Below are positions 1 to 5,342 of a stretch of 13,310 nucleotides of DNA, piece after piece (positions within the stretch are counted from its first letter, which is position 1; every line of letters begins with the position of its first letter). The stretch lies in assembly GCA_021784375.1 (NCBI GenBank), contig JAJXSV010000044.1, positions 1 to 13,310 on the forward strand. Direction: 5' to 3'. Below the pieces are notes generated by a model. That model was not told the origin of the DNA. It ran no database searches and was given only the letters and a program-made list of their open reading frames with translations. The DNA is from Actinomycetes bacterium. GTDB lineage: Bacteria; Actinomycetota; Actinomycetes; S36-B12; UBA5976. Made by a program: the position numbers and the translations under genes.

Positions 1-35
1 CCTTGATTCACAAGGGGATCTCGGAATTCACAAAG

Positions 36-108
36 CGCGCCCGGTAGGATTCGAACCTGCAACCTTCTGATCCGTAGTCAGATGCTCTATCCGTTGAGCT
101 ACGGGCGC
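36..108 (-). tRNA. tRNA-Arg (anticodon ACG)
   Basis: Read on the minus strand, the segment folds as a standard 73-nt tRNA. The 7-bp acceptor stem GCGCCCG/CGGGCGC is perfect, the T loop reads GGTTCGAATCC, and the anticodon loop is CTACGGA. This gives anticodon ACG (positions 73-75), which is Arg and would be read as ICG after deamination. The discriminator base is G at position 36. The genome does not encode CCA after it, so CCA must be added by the nucleotidyltransferase. Confidence 0.96.
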
Positions 109-124
109 TCTAGGTGCGGGGGGT

Positions 125-154
125 AGGTTACCGACGATGCGCCGGTCTGGCGAA
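125..154 (-). promoter_or_regulatory. possible promoter of tRNA-Arg
   Basis: On the minus strand a TAACCT hexamer (125-130) lies 16 bases upstream of the tRNA-Arg 5' end. A weak TTCGCC (149-154) sits 18 bases further upstream. The -10 box is a fair actinobacterial match; the -35 box is poor. Confidence 0.3.
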
Positions 155-172
155 TCGGCGGGTTCGCGGAAG

Positions 173-201
173 TTGCGTCAGCATACCCCCGGGGGTATGC
201 T
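173..201 (+). promoter_or_regulatory. promoter with embedded CsoR-like copper operator
   Basis: A perfect 20-bp palindrome, GCATACCCCCGGGGGTATGC, occupies 181-200. It matches the pattern known for CsoR-family copper sensors (ATACCC...GGGTAT). It lies between a TTGCGT -35-like box (173-178) and a TATGCT -10 box (196-201) with a 17-bp spacer, and its right edge overlaps the -10. A bound repressor would block RNA polymerase, and Cu(I) would release it. The 37-aa Cys-rich gene begins 30 bases downstream of the -10. Assignment to CsoR rather than a relative such as RcnR is inferred from the site; no regulator gene is in the window. Confidence 0.75.
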
Positions 202-231
202 TCAGCTCGTAACCGAATGAAGGAGAACCCC

Positions 232-345
232 ATGTGCAGCCGCGCTATTTGCCCTGTTTGCGGTAAGTACACCTGGAGCGGGTGTGGCAACCACATCCAG
301 CAGGCCCTCGCAGGCATCCCGCAGGACAAGCTCTGCAGCTGCTGA
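232..345 (+). CDS. 37-aa cysteine-rich protein under copper-type promoter
   Basis: This short gene starts with ATG six bases after a strong AAGGAG ribosome site (220-225) and ends with TGA. The product has 37 residues with six cysteines (C2, C7, C10, C18, C35, C37) and one histidine (H21). It carries a CPVCG knuckle near the N-terminus, a TWSGCGNH segment in the middle and a C-terminal CSC. This spacing could bind a metal ion, either as a zinc-ribbon-like fold or as a Cu(I) thiolate site. The CsoR-like operator directly upstream favours copper. I recall similar tiny TW-GCG-H proteins in Actinobacteria but cannot name a characterised family. There is no signal peptide, so it is likely cytoplasmic. 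A terminator hairpin follows 17 bases after the stop, so it appears to be a single-gene unit. That it is a real gene is well supported; a copper chaperone or buffer role is inference. Confidence 0.8.
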   Translation: MCSRAICPVCGKYTWSGCGNHIQQALAGIPQDKLCSC

Positions 346-361
346 TCCCGCCACGGAGTTC

Positions 362-393
362 GCAATGGGCCGACCGCAAGGTCGGTCCATTGC
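362..393 (+). terminator. terminator hairpin after the Cys-rich gene
   Basis: A 14-bp stem (362-375 with 380-393, one G-U pair) is closed by a GCAA tetraloop. It begins 17 bases after the stop of the 37-aa gene. The following bases, TGTGTTCC, are only moderately T-rich. The hairpin separates the Cys-rich gene from the Rieske gene. Confidence 0.7.
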
Positions 394-471
394 TGTGTTC
401 CCCGCCGGAATTCATCGAACCCAAACGCGCGGACGACTCCGCCGCAAAGTCGGCGCGGCAGACTGCCGCCC

Positions 472-888
472 ATGGCTGAATCGCAACCCACCCGCCGAAA
501 CGTCCTCATCGGCCTGTGCGCCCTGACAGCCGCCGGACTCACCGGCCTCACCCAATTGACCCCCGCGGAAGCCGCGGCTGCCGTCAAGGTTCGTGCTGAC
601 GGCAAAGTCGACGTCCGGCTCGCGTCACTGCGGAAGAACGGCGCGGTCGTCGCCCTCCCCAGCCTCACCGGGGCACTGGTGCGGGTCAGCCCGAGGAAGT
701 TCGTCGCCTACGACCTTCACTGCACGCACATGGGCGTGCCCATCGACGCGTCCGGCGCCCACTGGGTGTGCCCCGCACACGGCTCCATGTACGACCCCAA
801 GTCCGGTCATGTGCTCCGTGGCCCGGCACGTTCACCACTCGCCAAGCTGCCGCTGCGGATCAAAGCCGGCATTGCCACCATCGGCTGA
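472..888 (+). CDS. Tat-exported Rieske [2Fe-2S] protein
   Basis: The 138-residue product begins with a twin-arginine signal (RRNVLIG at residues 8-14, then a hydrophobic stretch). A probable cleavage site lies near A-E-A at 32-35. No lipobox is seen, because the early C16 is preceded by Leu. The mature part is a small Rieske domain. Cluster ligands are C84 and H86 in CTHMG and C100 and H103 in CPAHGS. The extra disulfide cysteines of bc1-type Rieske proteins (CTHxGC, CPCHGS) are absent. The protein would be folded with its cluster in the cytoplasm, exported by Tat, and act as an extracytoplasmic electron carrier; its partner is unknown. ATG 472 is the only start in this frame after the last upstream stop region. 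No clear Shine-Dalgarno precedes it; a short inverted repeat (455-469) lies just upstream. It could belong to a larger oxidoreductase whose other subunits lie elsewhere. Confidence 0.88.
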   Translation: MAESQPTRRNVLIGLCALTAAGLTGLTQLTPAEAAAAVKVRADGKVDVRLASLRKNGAVVALPSLTGALVRVSPRKFVAYDLHCTHMGVPIDASGAHWVCPAHGSMYDPKSGHVLRGPARSPLAKLPLRIKAGIATIG

Positions 889-901
889 TCCCACCCAGGA
901 C

Positions 902-939
902 GAAGGCGCGTCACCCCCTGCACGGGAGGGCGCGCCTTC
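902..939 (+). terminator. terminator hairpin after the Rieske gene
   Basis: A perfect 9-bp stem GAAGGCGCG/CGCGCCTTC (902-910 with 931-939) lies 13 bases after the Rieske stop. It is symmetrical, so it could also end transcription coming from tRNA-Ser(GCT) on the other strand, whose 3' end is about 45 bases away. Confidence 0.6.
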
Positions 940-985
940 TGCATGCGGAGGACACGAAAGCCGCCGCAATCGGCGAAAGATCTGG

Positions 986-1076
986 CGGAGGCGGAGGGAT
1001 TTGAACCCTCGATGGGATTTAAGCCCCAAACCGCATTAGCAGTGCGGCGCCATAGACCGGACTAGGCGACGCCTCC
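986..1076 (-). tRNA. tRNA-Ser (anticodon GCT)
   Basis: On the minus strand a 91-nt class II tRNA starts GGAGGCG and ends CGCCTCC plus discriminator G. It has a long variable arm, the T loop GGGTTCAAATCCC and the anticodon loop CTGCTAA, giving GCT, which reads AGC/AGT serine codons. The three bases after the discriminator (983-985) read CCA, so the 3' CCA is genomically encoded here, unlike in the other two tRNA genes of the window. Confidence 0.96.
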
Positions 1077-1097
1077 CCGCTGCCGAGGCAGCGGGGA
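1074..1097 (-). repeat. hairpin overlapping the 5' end of tRNA-Ser(GCT)
   Basis: An 11-bp inverted repeat with a two-base centre (arms 1074-1084 and 1087-1097, core CCCCGCTGCC/GGCAGCGGGG) ends inside the first three bases of the tRNA. It could be a leader structure affecting RNase P cleavage, or a terminator for the small gene upstream. There is no T tract. Confidence 0.5.
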
Positions 1098-1213
1098 GAA
1101 GATTACACGGCGCAGCCGGTCGCTTGGCGAACTGCCCGTCGGGCGCCTGCGGCCACCTTGTCGGGTCCCGATCTCGCAGGGACGGGCCGGAGCCGTATGG
1201 CGCTGGGCTGGCG

Positions 1214-1474
1214 TCAGTGCAGGTACTGGGCGAGCACGCCGCCGGCAATCGCCACGAGCAGGATCCCGGCGGTCCACCACCACCAGGCACGACGGCGTCG
1301 CCGACGGACGGCCGGGCTCCGGCGCAGGTCCGGGAGGGGCGACCCAGGGGCGCGCCAAGGTTCCGGATCGACCTCCTTGCCCGCTGCCTCCTCGATCACC
1401 CACTTCGGGATGCGGCCCGTGGGCGAGCGCGGCAGGTCATCGGGCACGCTCGTCCGCTTGACCCGCTTGTCCAT
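1214..1474 (-). CDS. small single-pass membrane protein, function unknown
   Basis: The 86-residue product has a polar N-terminal part (conserved-looking PDDLPRSPTGRIPKWVIEEA at about 11-30). A proline-rich linker follows, then a cluster of arginines and a WWWW run. The C-terminus is a single transmembrane helix (TAGILLVAIAGGVLAQYL). By the positive-inside rule the N-terminal part should be cytoplasmic. ATG 1474 is chosen over an in-frame upstream start at 1507 because TACCAT (1481-1486 on the minus strand) stands exactly six bases before it, the arrangement of a leaderless actinobacterial promoter. No Shine-Dalgarno is visible at either start. The gene stands alone between two tRNA-Ser genes. 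I do not recognise its family. Confidence 0.7.
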   Translation of the reverse strand: MDKRVKRTSVPDDLPRSPTGRIPKWVIEEAAGKEVDPEPWRAPGSPLPDLRRSPAVRRRRRRAWWWWTAGILLVAIAGGVLAQYLH

Positions 1475-1480
1475 GGGGAC

Positions 1481-1486
1481 ATGGTA
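1481..1486 (-). promoter_or_regulatory. -10 box of a leaderless promoter (small membrane protein)
   Basis: TACCAT on the minus strand is followed by six bases and then the ATG at 1474. This TANNNT-N6-ATG geometry would place the transcription start at or next to the start codon. The same geometry occurs before ppc and tnaA in this window. Confidence 0.5.
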
Positions 1487-1586
1487 AGCGGCCGTGGATC
1501 TGGCCATCCCCCGCCGTTTGTGTCCGTTCGGTCAGGCTTGGCTTCGGGCGGAACCGGCGGACTGCACCGTCCCCCACATGCAACGA

Positions 1587-1609
1587 GCCCCGAGTCTCTG
1601 ACTCGGGGC
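1587..1609 (-). terminator. terminator of tRNA-Ser(TGA)
   Basis: A perfect 10-bp stem, GCCCCGAGTC/GACTCGGGGC, with a three-base loop (1597-1599) lies eight bases beyond the 3' end of tRNA-Ser(TGA). The trailing sequence has only scattered Ts. Confidence 0.75.
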
Positions 1610-1616
1610 CCATGAG

Positions 1617-1701
1617 CGGAGAGAGTGGGATTTGAACCCACGGACACTTGCGTGTCAACGGTTTTCAAGACCGTCTCCTTCGGCCGCTCGGACACCTCTC
1701 C
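1617..1701 (-). tRNA. tRNA-Ser (anticodon TGA)
   Basis: On the minus strand an 85-nt class II tRNA begins GGAGAGG and closes with TCTCTCC (one G-U pair) and discriminator G. The long variable arm is present. The T loop is GGGTTCAAATCCC and the anticodon loop CTTGAAA gives TGA, reading TCA and related serine codons. CCA is not encoded. A strong hairpin follows directly. Confidence 0.96.
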
Positions 1702-1875
1702 TCGGCCGACCGCAACCCGAGGGCGACGGCTGGACGTGCGCAGTCTGCCAGCGCGCGCCACACCACATCAATTCTCGGCGCTACGGACCAGCGACTACCG
1801 CCTTCCTGCCGGTTGTCCACCGAGCCGACCCCAGCGCAGTTCTGGTGAACGGTCGGGAAGCAGGGCGGGAAAGGA
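1702..1875. other. intergenic stretch with no recognised gene
   Basis: Open frames here run through the tRNA and lack protein-like composition. On the minus strand TTGATG about 18 bases before CAGACT could be a weak promoter for tRNA-Ser(TGA), but the match is poor. I see nothing else. Confidence 0.5.
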
Positions 1876-1911
1876 CAAGCGGCCCCGCCTCTGCACTGGC
1901 GGGGCCGCTTG
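1876..1911 (-). terminator. terminator of the sugar ABC transporter operon
   Basis: A perfect 14-bp stem (1876-1889 with 1898-1911) with an eight-base loop lies 10 bases past the stop of the last permease gene. On the minus strand it is followed by TCCTTTCCC. This marks the end of the operon and shows that no ATPase gene follows. Confidence 0.85.
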
Positions 1912-1920
1912 GTTCGGGTG

Positions 1921-2790
1921 CTACTTGACCGCGCCGGAGGTGAGACCGGAGACGAAGTAGCGCTGCAGGCTGAAGAACACGAGCAGGGGCACGCTCATGG
2001 AGATGAACGATCCCGCGGCCACGCTCTGCCAGCCCTCCTGGAACTGGCCCAGCATGGTGAGCAGCTTGTAGGTGAGCACCGGATGCTGCTGTCCGATGAA
2101 CACGAAGGCCACCAGGTAGTCGTTCCAGACCCACAGGAACTGGAAGATGGCGAAGGACGCCAGCGCGGGCACCGAGATCGGCAGCACGAGGCGCCAGAAG
2201 ATCTTGAAGTGCTCGGCACCGTCGACACGGGCGGCCTCGATGAGTGAGGTCGGGATCGTCATCATGTAGTTGCGGAGGATGTACACCGCCAACGGCATGG
2301 CGAAGGCGGAGTGCACCATCCACGCGGCTGGATAGTTGCCGGAGATCGTGATGTGCAGGTCCTTACCGACGGCGAGGAACATCTTGAGGATCGGGACGAG
2401 CGCCGCCTGGATCGGCACGACGAGCAGGCCGATGATCACCGCGAAGAAGAACTCACGGCCCTTGAAGCGCATGAAGGTGAAGCCATACGCCGCGTAGGCG
2501 GCGAACAGCAGCGGCAGCACCGTCGCGGGAATGGTGACGGCAGCGGTGGAGATGAAGGCCGCCCCGATGCCCGACTCCGACAGCACCTTGTGGAACGCCT
2601 CCACGTTCCACGCCTGCGTCAAGGGATGGATGAAGGCGTTCCACCATCCCGTGGTCTCGGCAGCGGTGCGTTCGCGGAAGGAGGTGATGAGGAGGGCCAC
2701 CGTCGGCATCAGCCACATGAGGCACAGCAGCGAGAGGATGAGGGTCGGTCCCAGCTTGGTCTTGCGTGAGAACGCAGCGAAGGTGCTCAT
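1921..2790 (-). CDS. aglG: sugar ABC transporter permease, AglG/MalG type
   Basis: The 289-residue membrane protein belongs to the MalG-like binding-protein-dependent transport family. It has about six hydrophobic helices, the first at about 15-37. The EAA loop that docks the ATPase runs from E185 through EAARVDGAEHFKIFWRLVLP to about 204. The C-terminus FVSGLTSGAVK is typical of this permease type. The start overlaps the previous gene's stop by four bases (ATGA), with GGAG upstream inside that gene, so the two permeases should be translationally coupled. It forms the membrane channel with the AglF-like partner. Alpha-glucoside specificity is inferred mainly from the binding protein and partner permease; maltose or trehalose import is possible. 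No paired ATPase gene is present. Confidence 0.9.
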   Translation of the reverse strand: MSTFAAFSRKTKLGPTLILSLLCLMWLMPTVALLITSFRERTAAETTGWWNAFIHPLTQAWNVEAFHKVLSESGIGAAFISTAAVTIPATVLPLLFAAYAAYGFTFMRFKGREFFFAVIIGLLVVPIQAALVPILKMFLAVGKDLHITISGNYPAAWMVHSAFAMPLAVYILRNYMMTIPTSLIEAARVDGAEHFKIFWRLVLPISVPALASFAIFQFLWVWNDYLVAFVFIGQQHPVLTYKLLTMLGQFQEGWQSVAAGSFISMSVPLLVFFSLQRYFVSGLTSGAVK

Positions 2791-3776
2791 CGCGACAACT
2801 CCATCTTCCGGTAGTGACGGATCTGGTAGACCATGACCGGCACAACCGCGGCCATGAGGACAACCACCGTGGCCATGGCCTTGCCGGTGTTGCCGTTGAT
2901 GAAGTACTCGGTGTAGAAGTTCTGGGCGAGCACGTTGGTGTTGAAGTTACCGCCCGTCATGGCGAGCACGATGTCGAAGATCTTCATGGCGTTGATGAGC
3001 ACGGTGATGAACACCGCGAGCACGGTGGGCCAGATCTGCGGAGTGATGATCCGGAAGAAGATCTGCATGGCGTTCGCGCCGTCGACGCGCCCCGCCTCGA
3101 TGGTCTCCTCCGGAACTGCCTTGATGGCCGCGGAGAGCAGCACCATCGCGTAGCCGGCCTGCAGCCACACGAAGATGACCATGAGCAGGATGCTGTTGAA
3201 CTTCAGGGTGTCGATCTGCAACCAGGCCTGCGGCTGCATCCCGAAGCGACCGATGATGGCGTTGAGCACGCCGATCTGCGTGGAGCCGGCGGGGTTGTAC
3301 ACGTAGATGAGGCGCCAGATCGTGGCCGCGGCCACGAAGGAGATCGCCATCGGCATGAAGATGATGGACTTGAAGATCTTCTCGCGCAGCTTGCCCACGT
3401 TGTTCGCGAACTGGGCGATGGCGAGGCCGAAGGCCACGGAGAATGCGGGGACGATGACGATCCACAACAGGTTGTTGCCCAACATGCCGCGGAAGTTCTC
3501 GTCACCGAAGATGGACTGGAAGTTCTTGAGTCCCACCCAGGTCGTGTTACCGGCGAGGTCCTCATCCATGAAGGACAGACGGATCGTCTGCAGTGCGGGG
3601 TAGACCAGGAAGAGCCCGATGAGCAGCACGACGGGGCCGATGAAGACCCAGGGCTGCAGCACCCTCAGGCCGCGCTCGGGCAGTCGCTCGACGAGGGCGT
3701 TGAACGCCCAGTAGATGAACATGGTGAACGCGATGCCGGCGACGACTGCCCCGACGGCGGTGAGTAGGTCAGACAT
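2787..3776 (-). CDS. aglF: sugar ABC transporter permease, AglF/MalF type
   Basis: The 329-residue product is the second channel subunit. It has an extra N-terminal helix (about 7-26), then a run of about six helices beginning near residue 43. The EAA loop is at about 227-246 (EAGRVDGANAMQIFFRIITP). Segments such as QPWVFIGPVVLLIGLFLVYP and FIMPMAISF-like helices resemble rhizobial AglF rather than E. coli MalF, including the extra first helix. The gene lies 115 bases after the binding protein gene, with a strong hairpin between, and overlaps the next permease by four bases. Its ribosome site is weak (GGGG about six bases before ATG), which fits lower expression than the binding protein. Family membership is firm; the alpha-glucoside substrate is likely but unproven. 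Confidence 0.9.
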   Translation of the reverse strand: MSDLLTAVGAVVAGIAFTMFIYWAFNALVERLPERGLRVLQPWVFIGPVVLLIGLFLVYPALQTIRLSFMDEDLAGNTTWVGLKNFQSIFGDENFRGMLGNNLLWIVIVPAFSVAFGLAIAQFANNVGKLREKIFKSIIFMPMAISFVAAATIWRLIYVYNPAGSTQIGVLNAIIGRFGMQPQAWLQIDTLKFNSILLMVIFVWLQAGYAMVLLSAAIKAVPEETIEAGRVDGANAMQIFFRIITPQIWPTVLAVFITVLINAMKIFDIVLAMTGGNFNTNVLAQNFYTEYFINGNTGKAMATVVVLMAAVVPVMVYQIRHYRKMELSR

Positions 3777-3835
3777 GGAACCCCGCTATCCGTGAATCCG
3801 TGACTCCGATGGGTACTTCAAACTACTGCTGGCAG

Positions 3836-3869
3836 GCAGCGCCGGCGAGAGCAATCCCGCCGGCGCTGC
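3836..3869 (-). repeat. intercistronic hairpin between binding protein and permease genes
   Basis: A perfect 12-bp stem, GCAGCGCCGGCG/CGCCGGCGCTGC, with a ten-base loop (3848-3857) begins 22 bases after the binding protein stop. No T tract follows. It probably protects the upstream mRNA from 3' decay or partly ends transcription, so that binding protein exceeds permease. Confidence 0.7.
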
Positions 3870-3891
3870 TGCGTCTAACTCCTGGTGCGGA

Positions 3892-5184
3892 TTACGCCTG
3901 TGACCAGGAGGCGTCGATCTTGCTGAAGGCCTGCTTCATGGATTCCTTGCCGGCAATCCAGTTCGTCAGTTCCTTCCACTCGGTCGCGTTCACCACAGCC
4001 GGCTCCTGGTCGGAACCGTCGAAGCCGAAGAGCTTCGCCGTGGCGAGCGTGGTCGCGATCGTCTTCAGGATGGGGCTGGTGTAGAGCGAGGACGGGAAGG
4101 TCCGGTGTGCCGACAGGTAGGACGGGTAGGTGGCGATGTTGCCCATCTGGCCCAGCTTGTCGGAGAGGATGAAGCTCATGACCTTGGCCGTCGCGGCGTT
4201 CGTGTTGAACGCTGCGGCGATGTCGCCACCACCGAGCACTGCGTCATGCGCGCCAGCCGGGGCCGGAAGCTTGAAGACGCCGACGTGGGTGAAGTTGCCC
4301 GCGTTGAACTCCTTCTGGATGGCATCCGGGAAGAAGGCCGTGATGAACGAGCCCTGACGCATCATGAAGCACTTCGACTTGTCGTTCGCGAACAGCGAGG
4401 CGGTGTTGCCGAAGTTGGTCGCGGCGATGGCCTTGCCACCACCGTTGACGGCGCCCTTGGACAGGATCATCTGCGTGACCTTGTTGCCGGCCTTGATGAC
4501 GAGCGGCGAGTTGAACTTGAGCTTGCCCTTGTACCAGGCCTGGTACTGGGCGGCGCCGCCGTAGCGGAGCACGTACTCCTCGAGCCAGTCAGTGGCGGCC
4601 CAACCGGTCGCGCCACCGGACTCGATGCCGACGCACCAGGGGTAGCCGAGCTTCTTGGCCAGGATCTTCTTGGACAGCGCGGTCAGCTGCGCGTCGGTCT
4701 TCGGCACGGTGAGGTGGGCGGCCTTGAACGCTGCGGGGTTGTACCAGACGAGCGACTTCACGTTGGCCGAGACCGGCAGACCGTAGGTCATGCCGCCCTT
4801 GGTCGCGAGGTTCGCCCAACCGGGGACCAGGGTGCTGGTGACGGCCTTGAGGCCGGCTGCGCCGAGGACCTTGTTGAGGGGCTCGAGCACCGAGGTGTAG
4901 TCGAGCAGACCACCGGGCTGCGGCCAGATGGCGATGTCGGGTGACTGACCGGCCTTGACCTTCACGCGGATGTCGGTGTCGAACGAAGCCAAGGTGGTGA
5001 AGGTGGCCTTGATGTTGTTCTTGGCACCCCAGGTATCGAGTTCCTGCTGGAATTGCTGCGCCTGCGGACCCGTGAAACCACCGTAGATGGTCACCTGGTC
5101 GACAGCATGCGCGGGAGCTGCCACGAAGCCAAGGGTCGCGACGGAGGCCGCCGCGATCATGGCGAGCGTGCTGCGCTTCTTCAT
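3892..5184 (-). CDS. aglE: sugar-binding protein of ABC importer, AglE type
   Basis: The 430-residue protein is a family 1 extracellular solute-binding protein. A classical Sec signal covers residues 1-27 (MKKRS, hydrophobic core, cleavage after AHA). Motifs such as PDIAIWPQPGG, WCVGIESGGATGWAATDW, ATNFGN and CFMMRQGSF resemble rhizobial AglE, which binds sucrose, maltose, trehalose and other alpha-glucosides. Start 5184 was chosen because AAAGGAAAC stands four bases upstream and the signal peptide begins there; an in-frame ATG at 5238 would spoil the signal. There is no lipobox cysteine after the signal, which is unusual for a monoderm, where such proteins are normally lipid-anchored. It is first in the operon, before the two permeases. 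The substrate class is inferred by resemblance. Confidence 0.88.
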   Translation of the reverse strand: MKKRSTLAMIAAASVATLGFVAAPAHAVDQVTIYGGFTGPQAQQFQQELDTWGAKNNIKATFTTLASFDTDIRVKVKAGQSPDIAIWPQPGGLLDYTSVLEPLNKVLGAAGLKAVTSTLVPGWANLATKGGMTYGLPVSANVKSLVWYNPAAFKAAHLTVPKTDAQLTALSKKILAKKLGYPWCVGIESGGATGWAATDWLEEYVLRYGGAAQYQAWYKGKLKFNSPLVIKAGNKVTQMILSKGAVNGGGKAIAATNFGNTASLFANDKSKCFMMRQGSFITAFFPDAIQKEFNAGNFTHVGVFKLPAPAGAHDAVLGGGDIAAAFNTNAATAKVMSFILSDKLGQMGNIATYPSYLSAHRTFPSSLYTSPILKTIATTLATAKLFGFDGSDQEPAVVNATEWKELTNWIAGKESMKQAFSKIDASWSQA

Positions 5185-5317
5185 GTTGTTTCCTTTCGAG
5201 AAGTACGCCGCAAGTGAGTGGACCGGACGCAACATCAACGTTATGCCGCGGTTTCAGTGATGCCCAGAGCCGGGCAATACCCCTTTGGCAACGAATGCTC
5301 GCAACAGGAAGCACGGA

Positions 5318-5334
5318 GATAACGATTCGTTATC
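5318..5334. promoter_or_regulatory. 17-bp palindrome upstream of the sugar operon (candidate operator)
   Basis: GATAACGATTCGTTATC has perfect 8-bp arms around one central base, about 134 bases upstream of the binding protein ATG and just beyond the 3' end of the exonuclease gene. Sugar importers in Actinobacteria are often controlled by LacI-family repressors, whose sites are palindromes of this size, often with AACG/CGTT cores. A further AACGTT (5237-5242) lies nearer the gene. No regulator gene is in the window, and no convincing -35/-10 pair was found. Confidence 0.4.
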
Positions 5335-5342
5335 GACTCGAA

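Noticed and set aside
1..33. Short hairpin CCTTG/CAAGG (1-15) and repeated ATTCACAA (6-13, 26-33) downstream of tRNA-Arg
   Set aside because: A 5-bp stem is too weak to call a terminator, and two 8-bp matches can occur by chance.
99..668. 189-aa open frame on the minus strand
   Set aside because: It runs through the tRNA-Arg edge, the CsoR-like promoter and the start of the Rieske gene, and lacks a ribosome site or protein-like pattern.
2766..3767. 333-aa open frame on the plus strand
   Set aside because: It is antisense to the AglF-like permease. The His/Asp/Glu-rich product is a typical mirror of hydrophobic codons.
5184..5238. Upstream in-frame ATG for the sugar-binding protein
   Set aside because: Starting there puts 18 polar and mixed residues before a standard Sec signal, while AAAGGAAAC stands directly before the ATG at 5184.
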